Program-made: the position numbers and the translations under genes
Assembly (NCBI RefSeq): GCF_001667275.1
Contig: NZ_LZHV01000073.1
Coordinates: 1-64,000 of the forward strand
Length of the DNA stretch: 64,000 bases
Reading direction: 5' to 3'
From: Mycobacterium sp. ACS4054
Lineage (GTDB): Bacteria; Actinomycetota; Actinomycetes; Mycobacteriales; Mycobacteriaceae
In this document: positions 17,149 through 24,423 of the stretch, piece by piece
How the letters are laid out: each line of letters starts with the position of its first letter
How positions within the stretch are numbered: the first letter of the stretch is position 1
Notes under the pieces: model-generated
Databases searched by the model: none
What the model was told of the DNA's origin: nothing
Seen by the model: only the letters and a program-made list of their open reading frames with translations

Positions 17149-18147
17149 ATGCGGCAGGGTTGGAATCGACGGGGATTCTTGCAGCTCGCGGGGGCTGCGG
17201 CGGTCGCCGGGGTCACCGGCGCAACGGCGGCGTGCTCGTCGGGCAAACCGCCCTCGGACACCTCCGGCGGCAAAGCCGTGACGATCAACCACCTCTTCGG
17301 CCAGACCGTCATCAAGGAACCGCCCAAGCGCGTGGTCAGCGCCGGCTATACGGAGCAGGACGACCTGCTCGCGGTCGGGGTGGTGCCGATCGCCGTGACC
17401 AACTGGTTCGGCGACCAACCGTTCGCGGTGTGGCCGTGGGCCCAGCCCAAGCTCGGCGGCGCGCAGCCGGTGGTTCTCAACCTCGACAACGGGATCCCGG
17501 TCGACCAGATCGCCGGCCTCAAACCGGACCTGATCGTCGCCATCAACGCCGGGGTGGACGCCGACACCTACAAGAAGCTGTCCGCGATCGCCCCAACCGT
17601 GCCGCAGTCGGACGGCGACGCCTTCTTCGAACCCTGGAAGGAGCAGGCCACCACCATCGGCCAGGCGGTGTTCCAGGCCGACCAGATGAAGTCGCAGATC
17701 GCCGCCGTCGACCAGAAGTTCACCGCGGTCGGCAAGGAACACCCGGTCTGGACGGGCAAGAAGGCGTTGCTGATGGAGGGCACGCTGTGGCAGGGCACCG
17801 TCGTCGCGACCATGGCCGGCTGGCGCACGGACTTCCTCAACCAGATGGGTCTCGTGATCGCCGACAGCATCAGGCCTTTCGGCACCGACCACCGCGCCGT
17901 CATCCCGCGCGATCACGTCAAGGCGGTGCTCGATTCCGCCGACGTGATCATCTGGACGACCGAGAGCCCCGACGACCAGAAGGCATTGCTCGCCGACCCC
18001 GACGTTGCGGCGGCACAGGCCACCGCGCAGTACCGGCACATCTTCACCACCAAGGAGCAGGCCGGCGCGATCGCCTTTTCCTCGCCGCTGAGCTACCAAC
18101 TGGTCGCCGATCAACTGCCGCCGCTGATCTACAAAATCCTCGGTTAG
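17149..18147 (+). CDS. fecB2: Iron-siderophore/heme ABC substrate-binding lipoprotein FecB2
   Basis: A 332-residue periplasmic binding protein of the FecB/FhuD type. The N-terminus carries twin arginines (WNRRGFLQLAGAAAV) and a lipobox ending at Cys about residue 28 (ATAACSSG), so it is a Tat- or Sec-exported lipoprotein. The two-lobed fold shows TVIKEPPKRVVSAGYTEQDD in lobe 1, the GLKPDLIVAINAG block, and a C-terminal AIAFSSPLSYQLVADQLPPL. H37Rv Rv0265c, called FecB2 in work on heme/siderophore uptake, has the same order and length. No permease or ATPase is adjacent. Confidence 0.88.
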   Translation: MRQGWNRRGFLQLAGAAAVAGVTGATAACSSGKPPSDTSGGKAVTINHLFGQTVIKEPPKRVVSAGYTEQDDLLAVGVVPIAVTNWFGDQPFAVWPWAQPKLGGAQPVVLNLDNGIPVDQIAGLKPDLIVAINAGVDADTYKKLSAIAPTVPQSDGDAFFEPWKEQATTIGQAVFQADQMKSQIAAVDQKFTAVGKEHPVWTGKKALLMEGTLWQGTVVATMAGWRTDFLNQMGLVIADSIRPFGTDHRAVIPRDHVKAVLDSADVIIWTTESPDDQKALLADPDVAAAQATAQYRHIFTTKEQAGAIAFSSPLSYQLVADQLPPLIYKILG

Positions 18148-18258
18148 ATCGCCTGAGCGCCAGTGGCGTTTGAACGTTTGCTAAGGCACCTCTGGCAGTG
18201 TTCGAAAATCCGTCGCTCGCCCCTCGCCTGCCCCGCGATGGGGAGGTTACCGTCGGGT

Positions 18259-18933
18259 ATGAGCGTGACCGACCTGACCGACAACGTGTCCAAGGGACTG
18301 CCGACGGAGCTGGTCGGCAACACGGTTCTGGACTTCGGCGACAGCGCGCTGCTGCTGCAATGCGGCAGCACCGCCGAGGTATTGGCATGGGCGGCGCAGT
18401 TGCGCGAGGCCGCGTTGCCGGGCGTCGTCGACATCGTCCCGGCCGCCCGGACGGTTCTGGTGAAGCTGGAATCCCCGCGGCGCCAAGGCGTGATCCGTCA
18501 GCGGCTGCGCAAGATGCGGGTGGCCGCCGGGGACGCCCCCCGGCCGGATCGGCGCGCCGACGTCGTCATCGACGTGGTCTACGACGGCCCGGATCTCGCC
18601 GAGGTCGCCGACCACACCGGGCTGACCGCCGCGCAGGTGATCGACGCCCACACCGGTTCGTTGTGGCGGGTCGGATTCAGCGGGTTCGCCCCGGGTTTCG
18701 CGTATCTGGTCGACGGTGACGCGCGCCTGCGGGTGCCGCGCCGCTCGGAGCCGCGCACCGCGGTGCCCGCCGGCTCGGTGGGGCTGGCCGGCGAATTCAG
18801 CGCGGTCTACCCCCGTAGGTCGCCCGGCGGCTGGCAACTGATCGGCCGCACGGACGCCGTCCTGTGGGACATCGATCGGCCCGACCCCGCGCTGCTGACG
18901 CAGGGCATGTGGGTTCAATTCCGGGCCGTCTGA
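18259..18933 (+). CDS. pxpB: 5-oxoprolinase subunit PxpB-like (KipI family)
   Basis: A 224-residue protein of the PxpB/KipI/DUF213 family. Characteristic blocks are DFGDSALLLQ near the start, GFSGFAPGFAYLVDGD near residue 140, RVPRRSEPRTAVPAGSVGLA, and GGWQLIGRTDAVLWD. With PxpC and PxpA it would open 5-oxoproline using ATP; homologous fused proteins act in urea carboxylase. The ATG at 18259 is chosen because the family begins near this point; GGGAGG lies about 12 nt upstream. It is followed by pxpC with a 14-nt gap. PxpA is not in the window. Confidence 0.85.
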   Translation: MSVTDLTDNVSKGLPTELVGNTVLDFGDSALLLQCGSTAEVLAWAAQLREAALPGVVDIVPAARTVLVKLESPRRQGVIRQRLRKMRVAAGDAPRPDRRADVVIDVVYDGPDLAEVADHTGLTAAQVIDAHTGSLWRVGFSGFAPGFAYLVDGDARLRVPRRSEPRTAVPAGSVGLAGEFSAVYPRRSPGGWQLIGRTDAVLWDIDRPDPALLTQGMWVQFRAV

Positions 18934-18947
18934 GCAAGGAGATCGCC

Positions 18948-19862
18948 GTGACAACGCTGGAGATCCTTCGCACCGGACCGCTCGCCCTCGTCCAGGACCT
19001 GGGCCGGCCCGGGCTCGCCCACCTCGGCGTGAGCCGGTCCGGGGCCGCCGACCGCCGCGCCCATCAACTGGCCAACCGGCTGGTGGCCAACCCCACCGAC
19101 CGCGCCACCGTCGAGGTGACCTTCGGCGGTTTCGCGGCCCGGGTCCGCGGCGGGGGCGTCGACGTCGCGGTCACCGGGGCCGACACCGACCCGACCGTCG
19201 ACGGAATCAAGTTCGGCACCAACAGCATTCAGCATGTCCGCGACGGCCAGGTGATCACCCTGGGCACGCCCCGCGCCGGGTTGCGAACCTACCTGGCGGT
19301 TCGGGGCGGCATCGGCGTGCAGCCCGTGCTCGGCTCGCGCAGCTACGACGTGATGTCCGCCATCGGCCCGGCGCCGCTGCGGGCGGGAGATCGGCTCCCC
19401 GTCGGGGAGCACACCCCGGACTACCCCGAACTGGACCAGGCCCCGGTGGCCGCGATCACCGGCAGCGTGGTCGAGCTGGCGGTGGTGCCCGGCCCGCGTG
19501 ACGATTGGTTCGTCGACCCCGATCTGCTGGTGCACAACGATTGGGTGGCATCCGATCGCAGCGACCGGGTGGGGATGCGATTGGTCGGCCGCCCCCTGCA
19601 GTACTGCTACCCGGACCGGCAGCTGCCCAGCGAGGGCGCCACTCGCGGCGCAATTCAGGTGCCGCCCAACGGCTTACCGGTCATCCTGGGGCCCGACCAT
19701 CCCGTCACCGGCGGCTACCCGGTGGTGGGTGTGGTGATCGACGAGGACATCGACAAAATCGCCCAGGTGCGTCCCGGGCAGTCGGTGCGCCTGCACTGGT
19801 CCCGCCCGAGGATTTTGGTGGGCGCCCAGGCACAGTCCGCCGCGGACTGGCCGTTCTCGTAG
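18948..19862 (+). CDS. pxpC: 5-oxoprolinase subunit PxpC-like (biotin-dependent carboxylase-related)
   Basis: A 304-residue KipA/PxpC-family protein. Landmarks are GPLALVQDLGRPGLAHLGVS at the N-terminus, RTYLAVRGGIGVQPVLGSRS near residue 120, VVPGPRDDW near residue 180, and NGLPVILGPDHPVTGGYPVV near the C-terminus. The GTG start at 18948 has AAGGAGA just upstream and follows pxpB closely, so the two form an operon. H37Rv Rv0263c corresponds. The full enzyme needs a PxpA partner, which must lie elsewhere if the complex is functional. Confidence 0.87.
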   Translation: MTTLEILRTGPLALVQDLGRPGLAHLGVSRSGAADRRAHQLANRLVANPTDRATVEVTFGGFAARVRGGGVDVAVTGADTDPTVDGIKFGTNSIQHVRDGQVITLGTPRAGLRTYLAVRGGIGVQPVLGSRSYDVMSAIGPAPLRAGDRLPVGEHTPDYPELDQAPVAAITGSVVELAVVPGPRDDWFVDPDLLVHNDWVASDRSDRVGMRLVGRPLQYCYPDRQLPSEGATRGAIQVPPNGLPVILGPDHPVTGGYPVVGVVIDEDIDKIAQVRPGQSVRLHWSRPRILVGAQAQSAADWPFS

Positions 19863-20159
19863 GCCTCGCCGGGGGGCATGTAGTCCAGCTCACACACGGT
19901 TGCGGATCCGGGGTCGAATCACGTTGATCGGGACGTAATTTCACCATCACCGGCCTACAGGGACTTACCAGATAACTGGTAATCAACTAACAGCCGATTC
20001 AGGTCCGTTTGAGTTGACCCGTCCCCGCTCTGAATGTGACCATCGAAATACACCGCGGGGCATGCCTCTTCGTTCGGCGCGCCCGCATCCAGCCCAGCTC
20101 CCCAACGCGCGCAGTCGAATTCATGCATCTCAGCGCGGTCGACGAAAGGTGACGATCGG
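19863..20159. other. 297-bp intergenic region before narK3
   Basis: No gene is supported here. In H37Rv I recall the aac acetyltransferase gene (Rv0262c) at this place; nothing of it is visible. The region contains the inverted repeat at 19965-19982 and, overlapping it, an AC-N9-AC arrangement. Confidence 0.6.
19965..19982. promoter_or_regulatory. Inverted repeat TTACCAG-N4-CTGGTAA upstream of narK3, possible GlnR/NnaR site
   Basis: A perfect 7-4-7 inverted repeat lies about 180 bp before narK3. Its right side overlaps TAAC-TGGTAA-TCAAC at 19973-19987, which fits the AC-N9-AC spacing reported for mycobacterial GlnR boxes. That spacing is low in information, so GlnR control is a suggestion. 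NnaR, encoded just downstream, is another candidate. Confidence 0.4.
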
Positions 20160-21548
20160 ATGGCCCGCAATCACCGCATCGCGGACTGGAATCCGGAGGA
20201 CACGGGGGCTTGGGAGGCCGGTGACAAGAAGATCGCCCGCCGCAACCTGCTGTGCACCATCGCCGGCGACCACGTCGCCTTTTCGGTCTGGACGCTGTGG
20301 CCGGTCATGGCGCTGTTCATGCCGGCGCACGTCTACGGTTTCTCCGCCGGTGACAAGCTGTTGCTGGGCGCCGTCGCCACGCTGGTCGGTGGCCTGGCCC
20401 GGATCCCCTACACGCTGGGCATCGCCGCTTTCGGCGGCCGCAACTGGACCGTCTTCTCGGCCGTCGTGCTGTTGATCCCGACGGCCGGCACCATCGTGTT
20501 GTTGGCCAACCCCGGGCTGCCGCTGTGGCCCTTCGTGGTCTGCGCCGCGCTGACCGGCCTGGGCGGCGGCAACTACGCGGCCTCGCTCGCCAACGTCAAC
20601 GTCTTCTACCCGCAGCGGCTCAAGGGCTCGGCGCTGGCCGTCAACGCCGGCGTGGGCAACCTCGGGGTGGCGGTGATCCAACTGGTCGCGTTGTTGGTGC
20701 TCGCCACGGCCGGCCACGAGGCGCCGTACTGGGTGTGTGCGGTGTATCTGCTGGCGCTCGCCGTGGTGGGCGTCGCGGCCGCGCTGTTCATGGACAACGT
20801 CGGCCACGGCACCGAGCTGAACACGATGCGCTCGATCCTGTTCGAGCGCGACACCTACGTCATCTCCCTGCTCTACATCTGCACGTTCGGCTCCTGGATC
20901 GGGTTTTCCTTCGCCTTCGGTCAGGTGATGCAGGTCAACTTCCTCGCCAACGGCGAAACCGCCAGGCATGCCGCCCTGCACGCCGCGCAGGTGGCCTTCC
21001 TCGGCCCACTGCTGGGCTCACTGGCCCGGATCTACGGTGGCCGGCTGGCCGACCGCAAGGGCGGCAGCCGGGTCACGCTCGCCGTGCTCGCCGGCATGAC
21101 GCTGGGCGCCGGATTACTGGTCGGCATCAGCACTTTCGACGATCGCGCCGCGCACTCGACCAGTGTGGCCGGTTACGTCGCCGGCTTCATGATGCTGTTC
21201 ATCCTGGCCGGGATGGGCAACGGCTCGGTGTTCAAGCTGATCCCCTCGGTCTACGAGGCGCGCAGCCGCGCCTTGGAGATGAGCGAGGCGCAGCGGCGGC
21301 ACTGGGCGCGCGCGAGGTCCGGGTCGTTGATCGGCGTCTGCTCCGCGGTCGGCGCGCTCGGCGGCGTGGGCATCAACCTCGCGCTGCGGCAGTCCTACCT
21401 GACCACCGGGACCGAGACGTCGGCGTACTGGGCGTTCCTGGCCTCCTATGTCGTCTCCGCGATCGTCACCTGGGCCGTGTACGTGCGCCGCCCGCGGCTG
21501 CCCGCCGCGGCTCACGGGGACACGGCACCGGCGCCGGCCCGGGTGTGA
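20160..21548 (+). CDS. narK3: Nitrate/nitrite transporter NarK3
   Basis: A 462-residue NNP-family transporter with about 12 TM segments. Its N-terminus RIADWNPEDTGAWEAGDKKI parallels NarU. The signature GLGGGNYAASLANVNVFYPQ is near residue 140 and ILAGMGNGSVFKLIPSV near residue 350. The ATG at 20160 has an AAGGTGA-like site upstream. It heads the same-strand series narK3, nnaR, chelatase and orphan TetR domain, facing the convergent nirBD operon. This context points to nitrite or nitrate import for assimilation. H37Rv Rv0261c corresponds. Confidence 0.92.
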   Translation: MARNHRIADWNPEDTGAWEAGDKKIARRNLLCTIAGDHVAFSVWTLWPVMALFMPAHVYGFSAGDKLLLGAVATLVGGLARIPYTLGIAAFGGRNWTVFSAVVLLIPTAGTIVLLANPGLPLWPFVVCAALTGLGGGNYAASLANVNVFYPQRLKGSALAVNAGVGNLGVAVIQLVALLVLATAGHEAPYWVCAVYLLALAVVGVAAALFMDNVGHGTELNTMRSILFERDTYVISLLYICTFGSWIGFSFAFGQVMQVNFLANGETARHAALHAAQVAFLGPLLGSLARIYGGRLADRKGGSRVTLAVLAGMTLGAGLLVGISTFDDRAAHSTSVAGYVAGFMMLFILAGMGNGSVFKLIPSVYEARSRALEMSEAQRRHWARARSGSLIGVCSAVGALGGVGINLALRQSYLTTGTETSAYWAFLASYVVSAIVTWAVYVRRPRLPAAAHGDTAPAPARV

Positions 21549-21625
21549 GCGCGGCCTCACGGCGGGCAATGCGCAAGCAATTGCCAGGTAACGAGACCGA
21601 AATCTGACAGGCATACACAGGAAAT

Positions 21626-22777
21626 ATGGGCCAGCCCGACTCCCCGCCGCTGACCGGTTACCGCATCGCGGTGACGTCGGCCCGCCGCTCCGAGGAGCTG
21701 TGCGCGCTGCTCAGCCGCCAAGGCGCCGAGGTGTGCAGCGCGCCCGCGATCAACATGATCGCGCTGCCCGACGACGACGAACTGCACCGCAACACCGAGG
21801 CGTTGATCGCCGAGCCACCCGACATCCTGGTCGCGCACACCGGCATCGGCTTTCGCGGCTGGCTCGCCGCGGCCGAGGGATGGGGGCTGGTGAACCCGCT
21901 CCTGACGGCGCTGTCGTCGGCCCGGATCGTGTCCCGCGGGCCCAAGGCGACCGGCGCGCTGCGCGCCGCCGGCCTGCACGAGGAGTGGTCGCCGGAATCG
22001 GAGTCCTCACAAGAGGTGCTGGAATACCTGCTCCGCTCGGGCGTGGCCGGCCAGCGGGTGGCCGTCCAGCTGCACGGCGCCGCCGACGCGTGGGACCCCT
22101 TCCCCGAATTCCTGGGCGGGTTGCGCCTGGCCGGCGCCGAAGTGGTGCCCGTCCGGGTGTATCGGTGGAAGCCAACGCCGTTGGGCGGCACATTCGATCA
22201 GCTCGTGATGGGGATCGCGGGGCGGCAGTTCGACGCCGTCACCTTCACCTCGGCGCCCGCGGCCGCCGCGGTGCTGGAGCGCAGCCGAGAGCTCGACGTC
22301 GAAGACCAGCTGCTGGGGGCGCTGCGCACCGACGTGCACGCGATGTGCGTCGGTCCGGTGACGTCCAAGCCGCTGATCCGGAAGGGCGTGCCGACCTCAT
22401 CGCCCGAACGAATGCGGTTGGGCGCCTTGGCCCGTCACGTCGCCGAGGAACTGCCGCTGCTCGGTTCGTGCACGGTGCGGGCGGCCGGTCACACGGTCGA
22501 CATCCGCGGCACGTGCGTGCTGGTGGACGGCTCGATCAAGGTGCTCTCGCCGTCCGGCATGGGGATATTGCGCGAGTTGGCGAAACGCCCGGGCGACGTC
22601 GTGGCGCGCGGTGACCTGTTGCGGGCGCTGCCCGGCAATAGCAACGACCCGCACGCCGTCGACACGGCCGTGCTGCGGTTGCGAACGGCGTTGGGCGACA
22701 AGAACATCGTCGCAACCGTGGTCAAGCGCGGCTACCGGTTGGCCACCGAACAACGGGTGGACGCGGCATGGCGCTGA
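21626..22777 (+). CDS. nnaR: NnaR: HemD-like domain fused to a winged-helix regulator
   Basis: The 383-residue protein has a uroporphyrinogen-III synthase (HemD) fold over about residues 10-265 (GYRIAVTSARRSEELCALLS, ILVAHTGIGFRGW, FTSAPAAAAVLERS). An OmpR/PhoB-type winged helix occupies about residues 285-375 (LSPSGMGILRELAKRPGDVV, then DTAVLRLRTALGDKN and VVKRGYRLAT). This architecture is that of NnaR, which with GlnR activates nitrate/nitrite assimilation genes in Streptomyces and M. smegmatis. Whether the HemD domain is catalytic or only senses a tetrapyrrole is open. AGGAAA precedes the ATG. The 3' end overlaps the chelatase gene by 10 bp. It corresponds to Rv0260c. Confidence 0.9.
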   Translation: MGQPDSPPLTGYRIAVTSARRSEELCALLSRQGAEVCSAPAINMIALPDDDELHRNTEALIAEPPDILVAHTGIGFRGWLAAAEGWGLVNPLLTALSSARIVSRGPKATGALRAAGLHEEWSPESESSQEVLEYLLRSGVAGQRVAVQLHGAADAWDPFPEFLGGLRLAGAEVVPVRVYRWKPTPLGGTFDQLVMGIAGRQFDAVTFTSAPAAAAVLERSRELDVEDQLLGALRTDVHAMCVGPVTSKPLIRKGVPTSSPERMRLGALARHVAEELPLLGSCTVRAAGHTVDIRGTCVLVDGSIKVLSPSGMGILRELAKRPGDVVARGDLLRALPGNSNDPHAVDTAVLRLRTALGDKNIVATVVKRGYRLATEQRVDAAWR

Positions 22778-23544
22778 TCCTTGTCGCGCACGGCACCCGT
22801 CGGCCCGAGGGGGTGCAACAACTCGAAGAGCTTGCCGCGCAAGCGAGTTCGTTGACCGGCCGACCGGTGGAAGTCGCATTCGTCGACGTGTTGGGCCCCA
22901 CGCCCGGCGAGGTGCTCTCCCGGGTGCGGGCGACGGGCCGGCCCGCCATCGTGCTGCCGGCCTTTCTGTCGCGCGGCTACCACGTCCGCGCCGACCTGCC
23001 GGCCCACGTCGAGCAGAGCGGGCACCCCGAGGTCATCGTCACGCCGGCCCTCGGCCCAAGCGGTCAGATCGCCCGGATCGTCGGCGACCAGTTGGTCAAA
23101 TGCGGTTGGCGGCCGGGTGATTCGGTGATCTTCGCCGCGGCGGGCACGTCGGACCCCCACGCGCGCGCCGATCTGCACACCACCGCGACGCTGGTGTCCG
23201 CGCTCACCGGGTCGCGGGTGAGCCTCGCGTTCGCCGCCACCGGCGGCCCGCGGCTGCCCGAGGCGGTGGACCAGGCCAGGCGCCGGGCGCGCCGCGACTC
23301 TCGCGTGGTGGTGGCCTCGTACCTGCTGGCCGACGGCCTGTTCCAGGAGCGGCTGCACGCCTGCGGCGCCGATCTGGTCAGCCGGCCGCTGGGCACCCAT
23401 CCCAGCCTCGCGCGGCTGATCGCCAATCGTTTCCGCCGGGCCATGCCGCCGGTCCTGGCCCCCACCGCGCGGCACGCGTCGCGCCGATCGAGCGCGCAGC
23501 GCTTGGTCCACAGCCGGGCCGTGCGGCCGAATTCGGCGGCCTGA
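22768..23544 (+). CDS. Sirohydrochlorin chelatase, CbiX/SirB type
   Basis: A 258-residue protein with two CbiX-like lobes. The first carries LILVAHGTRRPEGVQ with the metal-binding His at about residue 8 and LPAFLSRGYHVRADLP with the second His near residue 75. The second lobe starts near residue 120 (SVIFAAAGTSDPHARADLHT). It would insert iron (or cobalt) into sirohydrochlorin. Supplying siroheme to NirB, encoded about 1 kb away, is the obvious role. The ATG lies inside the end of nnaR, so translation is coupled. The Arg/Ser-rich C-terminal 20 residues look unstructured. It corresponds to Rv0259c. Confidence 0.87.
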   Translation: MALILVAHGTRRPEGVQQLEELAAQASSLTGRPVEVAFVDVLGPTPGEVLSRVRATGRPAIVLPAFLSRGYHVRADLPAHVEQSGHPEVIVTPALGPSGQIARIVGDQLVKCGWRPGDSVIFAAAGTSDPHARADLHTTATLVSALTGSRVSLAFAATGGPRLPEAVDQARRRARRDSRVVVASYLLADGLFQERLHACGADLVSRPLGTHPSLARLIANRFRRAMPPVLAPTARHASRRSSAQRLVHSRAVRPNSAA

Positions 23545-23617
23545 CGGCGTTGACGCAAAGGCGCGCCGACGACCGGCGGCGCTTGATCTTTGGTCGGATT
23601 CCGACGATCCTGGCAGC

Positions 23618-24070
23618 ATGCCCCGTCGCGAAGAGCCGTCGCGTGGGCTCCTTGACCCGGTCGCCAAGATGCTGCGGTTGCCGTTCGGCACACCGGAATT
23701 CATCGACCGGATCGTCACCGGCGGGGCCAACCAGGTGGGCCGGCAGACGCTACGCATGCTGATCACCACCTGGGACGCCGCGGGCGGCGGCCCCTTCGCC
23801 GCGAGCGCGATCGCTTCCACCGGGATGGCCAAGACCGCCGAAACCGTGCAAAGCATGTTCATCGGACCGGTTTTCGGCCCGCTACTCAAGGTGCTCGGCG
23901 CCGACAAGGCCGCCACCCGGGCGTCGCTGTGCGCCTCGCAACTGGTCGGGCTGGGCATCATGCGCTACGGCATCCGCTCCGAGCCGCTGCATTCGATGTC
24001 CGTCGACGCGATCGTCGACGCCATCGGCCCGACGATGCAGCGCTACCTCGTCGGCGACATCACCCGCTAG
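23618..24070 (+). CDS. Orphan TetR-type C-terminal domain protein (Rv0258c-like)
   Basis: A 150-residue protein that looks like the ligand-binding half of a TetR regulator without its helix-turn-helix. It begins PVAKMLRLPFGTPEFIDRIV and ends RASLCASQLVGLGIMRYGIR...DAIGPTMQRYLVGDI, the usual end of such regulators. Only 73 bp separate it from the preceding gene and no HTH is encoded there in any frame I can see. H37Rv Rv0258c has about the same length from memory, so the short form appears conserved rather than a recent truncation. Its TAG stop shares CTAG with the nirD stop on the opposite strand. Confidence 0.82.
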   Translation: MPRREEPSRGLLDPVAKMLRLPFGTPEFIDRIVTGGANQVGRQTLRMLITTWDAAGGGPFAASAIASTGMAKTAETVQSMFIGPVFGPLLKVLGADKAATRASLCASQLVGLGIMRYGIRSEPLHSMSVDAIVDAIGPTMQRYLVGDITR

Positions 24071-24423
24071 GCGGCGAAGCGGCCGACCTGAACGAATCCG
24101 TCGGCGGTGACGCGCGCCGGGTACACCGGCACCGAGAAGTTCGGATCGTCCAGGCAGGAACCGTCTTCCAACGAGAAGGCCTGCTTGAGGATCGGCGATT
24201 GCACCGCCACCCGGCCGCCGCGGTCTCCCACGATCCCGCGCGACAGCACCGCCGCGCCGGAGAACGGGTCGACGTTGCCCACCGCGCACACCGAGCCGTC
24301 GTCCAGCCGGAACAAAGCCGCCTGGGAACCGTCGTCGAGCAGCACGCCGACGCCCCGGCCCGGGATGAGGCGGTCGTACTCGCAGGCCGTCGTCCACACC
24401 GCAATGTCGTTGAGAAGTGTCAT
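24067..24423 (-). CDS. nirD: Nitrite reductase (NADH) small subunit NirD
   Basis: A 118-residue Rieske-like subunit that lacks the Cys/His ligands of true Rieske proteins, as is normal for NirD. Core blocks are FRLDDGSVCAVGNVDPFSGA, GGRVAVQSPILKQAFSLEDG and VYPARVTADGFVQVG. The ATG at 24423 overlaps the nirB stop by 4 nt (ATGA), so the subunits are translationally coupled. The length equals that recalled for Rv0253. Confidence 0.94.
   Translation of the reverse strand: MTLLNDIAVWTTACEYDRLIPGRGVGVLLDDGSQAALFRLDDGSVCAVGNVDPFSGAAVLSRGIVGDRGGRVAVQSPILKQAFSLEDGSCLDDPNFSVPVYPARVTADGFVQVGRFAA

Noticed and set aside
19890..19925. tRNA-like segment with GGGTCGAATC resembling a T-arm
   Set aside because: No matching acceptor, D-arm or anticodon stem can be folded around it.
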